NCBI GenBank assembly: GCA_023443225.1
Contig: JAEZVF010000075.1
Coordinates: 94,313-158,312 of the forward strand
DNA: 64,000 nucleotides
Reading direction: 5' to 3'
Source: Bacillota bacterium
Lineage (GTDB): Bacteria > Bacillota > Clostridia > Lachnospirales > Lachnospiraceae
A program made the translations under genes and the position numbers. Below are positions 26,853-36,140 of the stretch, in pieces; position 1 is the stretch's first letter; each line of letters starts with the position of its first letter. The notes under the pieces were generated by a model. It had not been told where the DNA came from. It did no database searches and saw only the letters and a list, made by a program, of their open reading frames with translations.

Positions 26853-28466
26853 ATGAAAAGAGTTTTAAAAGTTTTTATTCCAACATTGTTGATTGGTATT
26901 GTTGCTTTCTTATATTATTATGTCGCTCTTCCACCAATCAATATTCATTCCCCAGGTTTTTGGTTCTTTATTTTAGGCGCACTCATAATTATATCTATCA
27001 TCATTGCCCTAGTTACTGTAAACAAAAAAGATATGAATTATAAAGGCCCAGGTCCTTTATTTAAGAATAATTTATTTAAAATATCAATTTGTGTTACCGG
27101 TATTTTCTTTCTTATATATATAATAGGAAGTATTCTATCATCTCCTATTATAAATGCTGATAAATATCAGAAATTATTGTCGATTTCAGAGCGAGATTTT
27201 GCAACTGATATTAAGGAAATATCCTATAAAGATATACCGATTCTTGATAAAGATTCAGCAATCTTACTTGGTTCCAGAAAAATGGGAAGCATCGTTGAAT
27301 ATGTATCACAATTCGAGGTAGGTGAGAATTACACACAGATAAACTATCAGGGCACACCAGTTAGAGTTACTCCATTAAAATATGGCGGAGTTATAAAATG
27401 GCTGACGAATCGTTCAAAAGGCATCCCTGCATATATGAAAATTGATATGACTTCTCAGGAAGTAGAATTAGTAAAATTACCAGAAGGAATACGGTATTCT
27501 GAATCCGAACATTTTGGGAGAAATATTTATCGCTACCTTCGTTTTAATTATCCAACCTATATCTTTGATACGATAAATTTTGAAATCAATGAAGAAGGTG
27601 TTCCTTATTGGATTTGTCCAGTTAAGAACTATTCTATCGGGTTATTTGGTGGTCAGACCGTAGGCCGCACCGTACTTGTAAATGCAATAACCGGTGAACT
27701 TAATGATTTTGCTATGGAAGATGTTCCAAAATGGGTAGACCGTGTTTATTCAGCTGAATTACTGATTTCACTATATGATTATTATGGTACTCTAAAGCAT
27801 GGTTACTGGAATTCAGTATTTGGACAGAAAGATGCCTTACAAACAACCGATGGATATAATTATATTGCTCTCGAGGACGACGTATGGGTATATACCGGTG
27901 TTACTTCAGTTGGTGCAGATGAATCCAATGTTGGTTTTGTTTTAATGAACCAACGAACTGCAGAAACTCGATATTACTCAATCTCTGGTGCAGAAGAATA
28001 TTCAGCAATGGCATCTGCCGAAGGACAGGTACAGCATCTGGGATATACCGCTACTTTCCCATTGCTACTAAATACAGGCGGCGAACCTACGTACTTTATA
28101 GCGTTAAAGGATGAAGCCGGATTGGTAAAGAAATATGCGATGGTAAATATAGCCCAATACCAAATTGTAGCAATTGGAGATACTGTAAATCAATGTGAGA
28201 AGATTTACTTAGAATTAATGAAATCAAGCGGTATCAGCATTGCCGACACTTCTAAATTACCAAAAGTAACTGGAACAATCGCAAAAATTGCAGAAGGTGT
28301 TGTTGATGGGAATTCCCACTACTATATCTTGTTAAATAACAACGACCAAATATTTGATGTTATCGTAAATGATTTTATCCAAATCATTAAGTATAATGTT
28401 GGTGATACCGTAACCTTTACCTATTCAGAAGGCAGCAAAGCCAATACAGTACTAGATGTTGAATAA
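26853..28466 (+). CDS. Membrane protein of unknown function, 537 residues
   Basis: Three hydrophobic segments lie in the first 95 residues (about 5-25, 34-57, 73-93). A large hydrophilic region follows, presumably extracytoplasmic, containing YSIGLFGGQTVGRTVLVNA and AETRYYSISGAEEYSAM. The C-terminal 70 residues (VTGTIAKIAEGVVDGNSHYY onward) look like a small beta-barrel of the OB type. No catalytic motif is recognised. Strong AAGGAGG start. It is a single-gene transcript with its own promoter and terminator, the first plus-strand gene of the window. I do not recognise its function. Confidence 0.8.
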   Translation: MKRVLKVFIPTLLIGIVAFLYYYVALPPINIHSPGFWFFILGALIIISIIIALVTVNKKDMNYKGPGPLFKNNLFKISICVTGIFFLIYIIGSILSSPIINADKYQKLLSISERDFATDIKEISYKDIPILDKDSAILLGSRKMGSIVEYVSQFEVGENYTQINYQGTPVRVTPLKYGGVIKWLTNRSKGIPAYMKIDMTSQEVELVKLPEGIRYSESEHFGRNIYRYLRFNYPTYIFDTINFEINEEGVPYWICPVKNYSIGLFGGQTVGRTVLVNAITGELNDFAMEDVPKWVDRVYSAELLISLYDYYGTLKHGYWNSVFGQKDALQTTDGYNYIALEDDVWVYTGVTSVGADESNVGFVLMNQRTAETRYYSISGAEEYSAMASAEGQVQHLGYTATFPLLLNTGGEPTYFIALKDEAGLVKKYAMVNIAQYQIVAIGDTVNQCEKIYLELMKSSGISIADTSKLPKVTGTIAKIAEGVVDGNSHYYILLNNNDQIFDVIVNDFIQIIKYNVGDTVTFTYSEGSKANTVLDVE

Positions 28467-28468
28467 CA

Positions 28469-28508
28469 ATATGCCTCTCAGACCGAACCCACTGAGAGGC
28501 ATATTTTT
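28469..28508 (+). terminator. Strong intrinsic terminator
   Basis: 13-bp perfect stem (ATATGCCTCTCAG with its complement) and a 10-base loop, followed by TTTT. It starts 2 bases after the stop of the membrane protein gene and separates it from the convergent gene. Confidence 0.92.
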
Positions 28509-28512
28509 CTTG

Positions 28513-29139
28513 CTATATCTTTTTCGTTTTTTCAAAGTATGTTTTTCTGTGTAATAGCTTTTTGAATAATCTTTGATATCTTTTATCGGCTTTTTTATAG
28601 TTTCCTGCAAAAGATGACATGACAAACCGCTGAATACATTTTATATCTCTTTTTTTATCCAGGCTGCGAAGCCCTAAGTCAAGATTCTTCCGAATTCTTA
28701 TCATTGCTTTACTATGGTCTATGGTTGTAATTAATTTACCCTCCCGAAAGACTAATTCTTTTACGAATTTATAACTAAAGCATGGAACATCACTGTTATC
28801 AGTGTATTTTTTTACAAGCTGTGTTGCAATAATCATAGAGCCTGTATATTCGACTGCTTCCATGATATCATTGTATTGTACAGCATCTCTCCCCTGCTCT
28901 AAGCTATATGGTTCTGGGCATATTCCATTAATTTCAGGATATCCTCTATCGGAAGAGATGATCAAGTTATTCAGATATAATTGATAATTATCCAAATAAA
29001 ACTGACTTATATAAGCAAATTCCTTATCATCTGACCAAGTCGGTGATATATGAAAAAACTCAGGTTGAAAAATCTCATGCTCGCTATATAATATTTCATA
29101 AGATAAATCTGAAATGATTATCGTATCCCTTATATTCAA
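28513..29139 (-). CDS. Conserved-looking hypothetical protein, about 208 residues
   Basis: No family recognised. The protein is soluble, with a mixed N-terminal part and a strongly basic C-terminal 60 residues (RIRKNLDLGLRSLDKKRD; many K and R at the end). The middle contains IICPEPY-like and VPCFSYKFVKELVF segments. The start is unclear: the frame begins with TTG without a good ribosome-binding site, and no early ATG exists. It follows folD by 58 bases on the same strand and may be cotranscribed. The basic tail could bind nucleic acid, but that is speculation. Confidence 0.6.
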   Translation of the reverse strand: MNIRDTIIISDLSYEILYSEHEIFQPEFFHISPTWSDDKEFAYISQFYLDNYQLYLNNLIISSDRGYPEINGICPEPYSLEQGRDAVQYNDIMEAVEYTGSMIIATQLVKKYTDNSDVPCFSYKFVKELVFREGKLITTIDHSKAMIRIRKNLDLGLRSLDKKRDIKCIQRFVMSSFAGNYKKADKRYQRLFKKLLHRKTYFEKTKKI

Positions 29140-29197
29140 AGTTGTAATTAAAATCTTTTATTCCCCCACTCTTTTTTATCATTCGATCATTGCTTTG

Positions 29198-30037
29198 TTA
29201 TGCTTCTATACTTTCCACGCAGTTATTCATTAGCATTGCAATGGTCATGGGTCCTACACCACCGGGTACTGGTGTAATTGCACTAACATGATTTACTACA
29301 TCATCATAATCAACATCTCCACATAATTTGTTGTTTTCATTGCGATGAATTCCCACGTCAATGATTACAGCACCCTCTTTTACGTATTCTTTAGTTATAA
29401 ATTTAGGCTTACCGATAGCTACTACTAAAATATCTGCACGTTTTGTCACTTCCATCAAATTCTTAGTTCTGGAATGGCATATGGTAACTGTTCCATTCTC
29501 TCGTAACAAAAGCAGGGCCATAGGTTTTCCTACAATATTACTTCTTCCTACGATTACACATTCTTTACCAGCAATCTCTATATTAGAACGTTTTAATAAT
29601 TGGATAATCCCAGCAGGTGTACAAGAAAGAAAACCTTTCTGTCCGATACTTAATGCTCCAACACTTTGCGGATGAAAACCATCCACATCCTTAAGAGGTG
29701 AAATTGTCTGAATGACCAGGTCTTCATCAATATGTTTTGGTAATGGTAATTGTACTAATATTCCATTCACATCAGGTCTTTCATTTAGAGTTTTAACCAG
29801 ATTAAGTAATTCTACTTCTGTAGTCTCTTCTGGTAACTCATATGCTAATGATTTGATACCGATATATTCACATGCTTTTTTCTTATTACCAACATAAACG
29901 GAAGATGCCGGATCATTTCCTACCTGAATTACCGCTAGTGTAATTTCTTTTCCTTCTTTATTTAGAACAGATACCTTTTCCTTTAATTCGTCCTTAATTT
30001 CACTTGAAATCTTTTTACCATCAATAAGTAATGCCAT
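29198..30037 (-). CDS. folD: Bifunctional methylenetetrahydrofolate dehydrogenase / methenyl cyclohydrolase
   Basis: 279 residues. It interconverts one-carbon units on tetrahydrofolate. Signature motifs are NGILVQLPLPKHI (about 95-107), PLKDVDGFHP, and the NADP-binding VIVGRSNIVGKPMALLL (about 162-178). The C-terminus PGGVGPMTIAMLM is present and full length. It complements the fhs gene 13 kb away, together giving the formate-to-methylene-THF branch. The ATG has GGAG upstream. Confidence 0.97.
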   Translation of the reverse strand: MALLIDGKKISSEIKDELKEKVSVLNKEGKEITLAVIQVGNDPASSVYVGNKKKACEYIGIKSLAYELPEETTEVELLNLVKTLNERPDVNGILVQLPLPKHIDEDLVIQTISPLKDVDGFHPQSVGALSIGQKGFLSCTPAGIIQLLKRSNIEIAGKECVIVGRSNIVGKPMALLLLRENGTVTICHSRTKNLMEVTKRADILVVAIGKPKFITKEYVKEGAVIIDVGIHRNENNKLCGDVDYDDVVNHVSAITPVPGGVGPMTIAMLMNNCVESIEA

Positions 30038-30108
30038 ATGTTTCTCCTATCTTTATTTCATAATAAATGTTTTTTTATGGATAGCAAATAACTGTATAAT
30101 CTTTACTT

Positions 30109-30137
30109 ATTCTAATACATATTTGATTTTATCTCAA
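30109..30137 (-). promoter_or_regulatory. Promoter for folD
   Basis: On the minus strand, TTGAGA (30132-30137) and TAGAAT (30109-30114) are 17 bases apart, about 70 bases upstream of the folD ATG. Confidence 0.6.
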
Positions 30138-30182
30138 GTGTTATTTGTCATGTCAAAAACAAATTGAGCCTGTAGAATGTAG

Positions 30183-30602
30183 AGTGACACCTTAATCCAA
30201 AGTCATTGGTACTTACAAGGGTATTGTCATAAAAGAAATGATTTTCGCTTATTCAGACTATCTCGCACATCAAATCTTCAAATGCAAGAAGAATTTTTTA
30301 CGCCACGAGATTATCAAAAACCGCAGTTGGATTTTACTGATATTTTGGCAACAATGCAAACAATAATCAAAATTCGTATTCACAAATCTGTCATGGACAG
30401 GGTACTTGATTATTGCACTTATGAACACTTTACGCCAGATGGTGATGAGCAATACATTGTTAGTTTTCCATTCATAGAGAACGAATACAACTACAATATT
30501 CTTTTCAGTTTTGGGGATAAATGCGAGTGTTTAGAACCGTTACACATCCGTGCAGAAATGAAGCGTAGAATACATGATATAGCCACCATATACGAAAGTT
30601 AA
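30183..30602 (+). pseudogene. C-terminal remnant of a WYL-domain transcriptional regulator
   Basis: The frame reads SHWYLQGYCHKRNDFRLFRL from about 30201 and runs in frame to the TAA at 30602, ending GDKCECLEPLHIRAEMKRR plus a short tail. This is the WYL domain and C-terminal extension of YafY/DeoR-like regulators. The N-terminal helix-turn-helix is absent, an in-frame TAG sits at 30180-30182, and there is no ribosome-binding site before the internal ATG at 30282. It is therefore a 5'-truncated relic. A short peptide starting at 30282 could only be made if that ATG is used. Confidence 0.75.
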
Positions 30603-30642
30603 TACATAAGGTAAGACGAAAAAGCCAACATGACTTTGGACA

Positions 30643-30692
30643 AAAAAATAGCGGCGTACTATCTTCCCATGTGGGAATTCGTAACGCCGCTG
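30643..30692 (-). terminator. Terminator of the aconitase-family gene
   Basis: On the minus strand, AGCGGCGT-T-AC pairs with GTACGCCGCT, with a smaller hairpin (TTCCCA/TGGGAA) in the loop, and is followed by ATTTTTTT. It lies 47 bases after the stop codon. Confidence 0.88.
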
Positions 30693-30738
30693 ATCAAAGC
30701 CTGTTCTTTAAATATTTGAATGTAAAACTTTATATTGA

Positions 30739-33027
30739 TTATTTCTTATCATTATAATAATTAATGAGGCATCCTTTTTGAATTATATCTCTTTCATCAT
30801 CCGTTAGCTCGCCTAGTTTTAAGGTAAACTCTTTCATATCCTTACCAACAACATACGCTTTGATTTCGGATTTTTTCTGTACTACTGCGTCTTTTACATC
30901 TTTTATAAAGATGTAATCCCCATTCTCAAATGGCAATTCCTCTGAAAGTAAGAATGGAAGCATACCCCAGTTAATCAAATTAGAACGATATCTCTTCGTA
31001 GCGTATTCTTTTGCGATATTTGCTAATCCACCAAGTACCTTTTGACAACTTGCTGCTTGCTCTCTTGCCGAACCATCTCCCGGTTTCACAGCATAAATTA
31101 CACTTCCAATTTCTGTTGCTGTTGCATCTACCGTAAATTTCTCATTAATTTTATCAAATACAGCCTTTACTTCAGGATTCGCTGCAAAAATATCTTCTCC
31201 TGCAATTCTTGCCTTTTCTGCTTTTTGTATTTCTTTCGCACGACCCACATAAGCAGGGTCTTTTCTGGATAAGGTAAATTCCGCAAGACCAAGTGGATTA
31301 GAGCGATAAGAGGATGTCTCTCCGGAAGGAATTAACTCATCCGTTGTCGTAACCGGATCCATTATTACGGAAACTACTTTTAAAACCATATCATTGGTCA
31401 GATTCGACATTTTTGGCCAGTCAACAATACCTGGACCGAATTTAATATCTACATTTGGATCTGCTTTTCCAATTCCATTGTATACACGGTTATCATAAAT
31501 CTTACTGTCAAAGAAATATTTTGGTTTAGTATAATCTACATCTATATGTTCAGCAGAAGTAAGATACCCTTTATTTGCGGCTGTGGCTGCAATAGAACGA
31601 GCATCCATTAATGCTACAGAAGCAACCTGTCCACTTGTAATTTTAGAACCTTCCCTATTTGGGAAATTTCTTGTAGTATGACGGATACTCAAGCCATTGT
31701 TGGCAGGTACATCTCCGGCACCAAAACATGGTCCACAGAATGCTGTTCGGATGGTAGCACCAGTTTCCATAAGTTTTGCAACAGAACCATTCTTTACAAG
31801 TTCCATAAAGATTGGCTGACTTGCTGGATATACACTTAATGTAAATTCATCGGAACCGATATATTTACCATCTAAAATATTGGTTGCATCACAGATATTT
31901 TCAAAGCCACCGCCGGCACAGCCTGCAATGACACCTTGTTCAACATATAACTTACCATTTTTAACTTTATCTTTTAAGGTATATTTAATCTTAGCATTGT
32001 CAAGACTTACTAAAGCCTTTTTCTCTACTTCATCTAAGATATCATACAAGTTCGCATTTAATTCATCAATTGTGTAAACATTACTTGGATGGAAGGGCAT
32101 AGCTATCATAGGTTTGATTTCTGATAAATCTACGGTAATCATACCATCATAGTAAGCAACTTTCTTTGGCTGTAATTCCTTATAATCTTCTGCCCTGTTA
32201 TGAATCTCAAAAAATTCCTTTACTTTCTCATCGGTAATCCATATGGAAGATAGGCAAGTTGTTTCCGTTGTCATTACATCGATTCCAATACGGTAATCAA
32301 CACTTAGGTTTGCAATTCCATCTCCAATAAACTCCATAACCTTATTGTTTACATAGCCATTTGCAAACACCTTACCAATAATTGCTAAAGCGATATCCTG
32401 AGGACCAACACCTTTTCTAGGAGCTCCAGTCAGATATACTCCAACAACACCTGGCATATTAATATCATAAGTTCTTGAAAGTAGTTGTTTTACAATCTCC
32501 GGTCCGCCTTCTCCCATTGCCATGGTACCCAATGCACCATAACGGGTGTGACTGTCGGAGCCTAAGATCATTTTCCCACCACCAGCAAGCATTTCACGAG
32601 CATATTGATGAATGACTGCCTGATGAGGAGGTACATAGATTCCACCATATTTTTTTGCGCAGGAAAGACCAAACATATGATCATCTTCGTTGATTGTACC
32701 GCCAACTGCACATAAACTGTTATGACAATTCGTAAGTACATAGGGAACTGGGAATTGTTCTAATCCGCTGGCCCTAGCCGTCTGAATAATACCAACAAAA
32801 GTAATATCATGAGAAGTTAATTTATCAAATTTAATCTTTAACTTTTCCATGTTACCAGAGGTATTATGGGCCTCTAATATGCTATAAGCCAACGTGTTTT
32901 TTGCTGCTTTTTCCTTCGAATATGCTTCCCCAGTTTTGGCTGCAAGCATTTCAGAAGTAACATTCTGCTCATCAATTATTTCCGTACCATTTAGGACGTA
33001 GGCACCTTTTTCATATAGTTTTATCAT
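30739..33027 (-). CDS. Aconitase-family hydratase (YbhJ-like)
   Basis: 762 residues. Iron-sulfur dehydratase of the aconitase superfamily. Cluster cysteines are visible in VIAGCAGGGFEN (about 380) and in AFCGPCFGAGD (about 443-453). ILGSDSHTRYGALGTMAMGEGG (read in two parts) and SIRHTTRNFPNREGS are active-site segments. The C-terminal swivel domain holds KRYRSNLINWGMLPFL. The sequence type matches Clostridial hydratases related to E. coli YbhJ rather than AcnA or AcnB, so citrate isomerisation is likely but not certain. It is monocistronic with AAAGGAG at the start and its own terminator. Confidence 0.85.
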   Translation of the reverse strand: MIKLYEKGAYVLNGTEIIDEQNVTSEMLAAKTGEAYSKEKAAKNTLAYSILEAHNTSGNMEKLKIKFDKLTSHDITFVGIIQTARASGLEQFPVPYVLTNCHNSLCAVGGTINEDDHMFGLSCAKKYGGIYVPPHQAVIHQYAREMLAGGGKMILGSDSHTRYGALGTMAMGEGGPEIVKQLLSRTYDINMPGVVGVYLTGAPRKGVGPQDIALAIIGKVFANGYVNNKVMEFIGDGIANLSVDYRIGIDVMTTETTCLSSIWITDEKVKEFFEIHNRAEDYKELQPKKVAYYDGMITVDLSEIKPMIAMPFHPSNVYTIDELNANLYDILDEVEKKALVSLDNAKIKYTLKDKVKNGKLYVEQGVIAGCAGGGFENICDATNILDGKYIGSDEFTLSVYPASQPIFMELVKNGSVAKLMETGATIRTAFCGPCFGAGDVPANNGLSIRHTTRNFPNREGSKITSGQVASVALMDARSIAATAANKGYLTSAEHIDVDYTKPKYFFDSKIYDNRVYNGIGKADPNVDIKFGPGIVDWPKMSNLTNDMVLKVVSVIMDPVTTTDELIPSGETSSYRSNPLGLAEFTLSRKDPAYVGRAKEIQKAEKARIAGEDIFAANPEVKAVFDKINEKFTVDATATEIGSVIYAVKPGDGSAREQAASCQKVLGGLANIAKEYATKRYRSNLINWGMLPFLLSEELPFENGDYIFIKDVKDAVVQKKSEIKAYVVGKDMKEFTLKLGELTDDERDIIQKGCLINYYNDKK

Positions 33028-33193
33028 TGTGCATCTCCTTTTTCTATTCTATATTGTTATTCATCTGGTATGGTTTCCTCTACCTGCCAAACAAATTTTA
33101 CTATTAATAAAAATACAATTCATGTTTCTTTTCCTATGATAATCGGTATACGTAAAATAATCAAGAATTATTTGTCTTTTTATTTTTTTAAGT

Positions 33194-33282
33194 ATAAAAA
33201 TGCTGGATATTTGAACCAACCGCACCAATGTTAGTTTTTGGTCTAACTTTCAGGGTTCGGTTCATTACTCATATCCAGCATT
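33194..33282 (-). terminator. Elaborate terminator of the uxaA-kdgK transcript
   Basis: A 12-bp outer stem (AATGCTGGATAT with its complement) encloses a second bulged stem (TGAACCAACC with GGTT-C-GGTTCA) and a GTTAG/CTAAC hairpin. On the minus strand it is followed by TTTTTATACTT. It begins 56 bases after the kdgK stop. The rest of the 33028-33338 gap contains no gene; 33083-33180 is plain AT-rich sequence. Confidence 0.7.
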
Positions 33283-33338
33283 CTTATTAGGGGGGTATAT
33301 TTTATCTATTATTAAAGATTTTGGAAATTGTCATTTCA

Positions 33339-34361
33339 TTATCTTTGTACTCGTCCAGAAGCATCTCCACCAACTAAGGTATCAACATCGGCACGGGTAA
33401 CAAGGTTAAAGTCTCCAGGGATGGTATGCTTTAATGCAGATGCTGCTACACCAAATTCTAAAGCATCTTTCATATTCTTACCGTCCACAAGTCCGCAAAT
33501 TAAACCAGCAGCAAAAGAATCTCCACCGCCAACACGGTCAACGATTCTTACATTGTATTTCTTGGAATGATAGAATTCTTTTCCATCATAGATACATGCA
33601 GACCAGCCATTATCGGAAGCTGAATAGCTTTCTCTTAATGAACTGATTACATATTTAAATCCAAATTTATCAATCATTTGTTTAAAGATATCCTGATAAC
33701 CGGATAATTCCAACTCACCACTTGTAACATCAGTTCCACCTGGTTTAAAACCTAAAACTTTCTCAGCATCTTCTTCATTACCAATGCAAACATCAACGTA
33801 TTGCATTAAGTTTGTCATAATTCTCTGAGCTTTTTCAGATGACCATAACTTTTTACGGAAGTTCAAATCAACGGATACGGTAATTCCTTTTGCTTTTGCC
33901 GCTTTTAAGGCTGCTTCTGTTACTTCCGCAGCAATGTCACTAACTGCTGGTGTAATACCAGTAAAATGGAACCAGTCAGCACCTTCAAATATTGCATCAA
34001 AATCAAAATCTGATACAGTTGCTTCTGCTATGGATGAATGCGCGCGGTCATAAACTACGCTAGAGGCTCTCATGGAAGCTCCGGTCTCCAGAAAATAGAT
34101 TCCTAATCTTTCTCCGCCTCTTGCTACAAAATCACAATTTACATTATACTTTCTTAATGCTGCAACTGCACTATCCCCAATTGGATTCTTAGGTACTTTC
34201 GTAACAAAATATGCTTCATGACCATAATTTGCTAGTGAAACAGCAACATTTGCTTCTCCACCACCATAATTTACATCAAAGCTATCTGATTGAATAAATT
34301 TTTGATAACCGGGAGTAGATAATCTTAACATAATTTCTCCCATTGTAACTATTTTTGCCAT
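33339..34361 (-). CDS. kdgK: 2-dehydro-3-deoxygluconokinase, PfkB family
   Basis: 340 residues. It phosphorylates 2-keto-3-deoxygluconate, the product of the altronate/mannonate dehydratase step. PfkB signatures are VNYGGGEANVAVSLANYG (about residues 30-47) and RVGGGDSFAAGL (about 276), which contains the catalytic Asp. The ATG at 34361 has GGAGG five bases before it; a longer frame starts inside uxaA and is rejected. It follows uxaA by 61 bases. The family also includes other sugar kinases; the hexuronate neighbours make kdgK the best call. Confidence 0.9.
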   Translation of the reverse strand: MAKIVTMGEIMLRLSTPGYQKFIQSDSFDVNYGGGEANVAVSLANYGHEAYFVTKVPKNPIGDSAVAALRKYNVNCDFVARGGERLGIYFLETGASMRASSVVYDRAHSSIAEATVSDFDFDAIFEGADWFHFTGITPAVSDIAAEVTEAALKAAKAKGITVSVDLNFRKKLWSSEKAQRIMTNLMQYVDVCIGNEEDAEKVLGFKPGGTDVTSGELELSGYQDIFKQMIDKFGFKYVISSLRESYSASDNGWSACIYDGKEFYHSKKYNVRIVDRVGGGDSFAAGLICGLVDGKNMKDALEFGVAASALKHTIPGDFNLVTRADVDTLVGGDASGRVQR

Positions 34362-34422
34362 AAGTTCCTCCATTTCACCGCCTGTGGCGGTATTCCTTTG
34401 AATATATTTTAATTTGTTCTTT

Positions 34423-35901
34423 TTACAAAGTAACACCTTGTTTAAATATAGCCATATCATGGAAACCTGCTTCTTCTGACTTTACCTGTTTACCAGAAGC
34501 AACCTCCAAAACATATTGAAATAATTCCTTTGATACTTCTTCTATTTCGATTCCTTCCACTGCCTTACCTGCATTAAAATCAATCCAATTACTTTTCTTA
34601 TTAGATAGTGGTGTATTACTTGAGATCTTTAAAGTAGGAACTGGAGATGCAAAGGGTGTACCTCTTCCGGTAGTAAATAGTACTATATGAGCACCTGCAG
34701 CTGCTAAAGCAGTTGCAGCAACTAAGTCATTTCCTGGTGCACTTAACAAGTTCAATCCTTTTGTCTTAATTGTGTCACCATAACGCAGCACATCAACCAC
34801 TTGGGCATTACCAGATTTTTGTGTACAACCTAAGGATTTATCTTCTAATGTAGATATTCCACCCTTCTTATTCCCAGGGGAAGGATTTTCATAAATAGTC
34901 TGATTATGATCAGCAAAATACTGTTTAAAATCGTTAATCATTTCTACCGTTTTTTGAAATAACTCTTCATTTAAACAACGATTCATGAGTATTGTTTCTG
35001 CTCCAAACATTTCAGGAACTTCGGTCAACACCGTAGTTCCACCCTTAGATATAAGTATATCTGAAAATGATCCAACCACAGGATTCGCAGTAATTCCTGA
35101 CAATCCATCGGAGCCGCCACATTTCATGCCAATAATCAATTCTTTTGCACTTATCTTTTCACGTTTAAAAGTACCTGCATAAGTAATCAATTCTGCTATG
35201 AAAGATTCTGCTGCTTCCATTTCATCTTCTACATCCTGACATTGAAGAAATTTAACTCTATTCTCATCAAATGCTCCGATATAAGGTTTTAATTCTGCTA
35301 TACTACTGTTTTCACAACCCAGTCCAAGTACCAGCACACCTCCTGCATTCGGATGATTTATTAGATTGGCTAGTATTTTCCTGGTATTATCTTGGTCATC
35401 ACCCATTTGAGAACAACCATACGGATGAGGAAAAGCAACTACTCCTTCTACACTTCCTGATATTAATGAAGCTGCTTTCTTTTCTAGAGCCCCTGCTATG
35501 GAATTCACACATCCTACTGTAGGTATAATCCATATCTCATTGCGTACACCTACTTTTCCATCTGTTCTCCGATACCCCTGAAAATAAGCTTCTTCGGTAT
35601 CTGCCATACTAGTATATATTGGTTCATAGGAATAGTCAAGTATTTCTCCTAAGGTTGTTTTTATATTATGAGTATGAATCCATGCTCCCAACTCTATGTC
35701 AGAAGTCGCATTTCCAATGGGATCACCATATTTAATGATAAGATCATTTTTCTTAATTGGCTGAATTGAAAATTTATGCCCAGCTGGTATCGTATCCTTA
35801 AGAACTATATTAACATTATCTAGCTTTACCATAACTCCGGATTCTAATTCCTTTAATGCAACTGCAACATTATCTTTTTTATTGATTCTAATATATTCCA
35901 T
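34423..35901 (-). CDS. uxaA: Altronate dehydratase
   Basis: 492 residues. It dehydrates altronate to 2-keto-3-deoxygluconate in galacturonate breakdown. An N-terminal SAF domain (about 1-90, with GDPIGNATSDIELGAWIHTH) is joined to the UxaA/GarD catalytic domain. Conserved pieces include GCSQMGDDQDNT, GLGCENSS, GMKCGGSDGLSGITANP and CTQKSGNAQ. GGAGG lies before the ATG at 35901. First gene of the uxaA-kdgK operon, divergent from the LacI regulator, with a promoter and a LacI/cre-like operator in the intergenic region. Confidence 0.93.
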   Translation of the reverse strand: MEYIRINKKDNVAVALKELESGVMVKLDNVNIVLKDTIPAGHKFSIQPIKKNDLIIKYGDPIGNATSDIELGAWIHTHNIKTTLGEILDYSYEPIYTSMADTEEAYFQGYRRTDGKVGVRNEIWIIPTVGCVNSIAGALEKKAASLISGSVEGVVAFPHPYGCSQMGDDQDNTRKILANLINHPNAGGVLVLGLGCENSSIAELKPYIGAFDENRVKFLQCQDVEDEMEAAESFIAELITYAGTFKREKISAKELIIGMKCGGSDGLSGITANPVVGSFSDILISKGGTTVLTEVPEMFGAETILMNRCLNEELFQKTVEMINDFKQYFADHNQTIYENPSPGNKKGGISTLEDKSLGCTQKSGNAQVVDVLRYGDTIKTKGLNLLSAPGNDLVAATALAAAGAHIVLFTTGRGTPFASPVPTLKISSNTPLSNKKSNWIDFNAGKAVEGIEIEEVSKELFQYVLEVASGKQVKSEEAGFHDMAIFKQGVTL

Positions 35902-35963
35902 AATTACCTCCACTTTATTATAATATGAATAGGTATACTAATATTTCAATTACAGCAGTAAAA

Positions 35964-35979
35964 ATGTAAGCGTTTACAT
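35964..35979. promoter_or_regulatory. LacI-type operator / cre site for uxaA
   Basis: ATGTAAGCGTTTACAT, a 16-bp near-palindrome. Its core matches the CcpA catabolite-response consensus TGWAANCGNTNWCA at every position, and it is also a classic LacI-family operator. It lies just downstream of the uxaA -10 box, where binding would block transcription. Confidence 0.75.
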
Positions 35980-35983
35980 TCAT

Positions 35984-36012
35984 ATTTTACTAATTCTTAT
36001 ATTATATGTCAA
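35984..36012 (-). promoter_or_regulatory. Promoter for uxaA-kdgK
   Basis: On the minus strand, TTGACA (36007-36012) and TAAAAT (35984-35989) with 17 bases between them. The operator follows 4 bases after the -10 box. Confidence 0.8.
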
Positions 36013-36083
36013 TCATTATTTCCGGAAATATATTAATTTTACTTATTTAATAGCAATATCATATAAAACGAACTAATTAATTA

Positions 36084-36112
36084 TTGCCAGCCATTCGTTT
36101 TCATAGTATAAT
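36084..36112 (+). promoter_or_regulatory. Promoter for the LacI-family regulator gene
   Basis: TTGCCA (36084-36089) and TATAAT (36107-36112) are spaced by 17 bases. A second LacI-type operator lies about 29 bases downstream. Confidence 0.8.
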
Positions 36113-36140
36113 GGTAAAAGTAATAAAAATAACGAATGGG

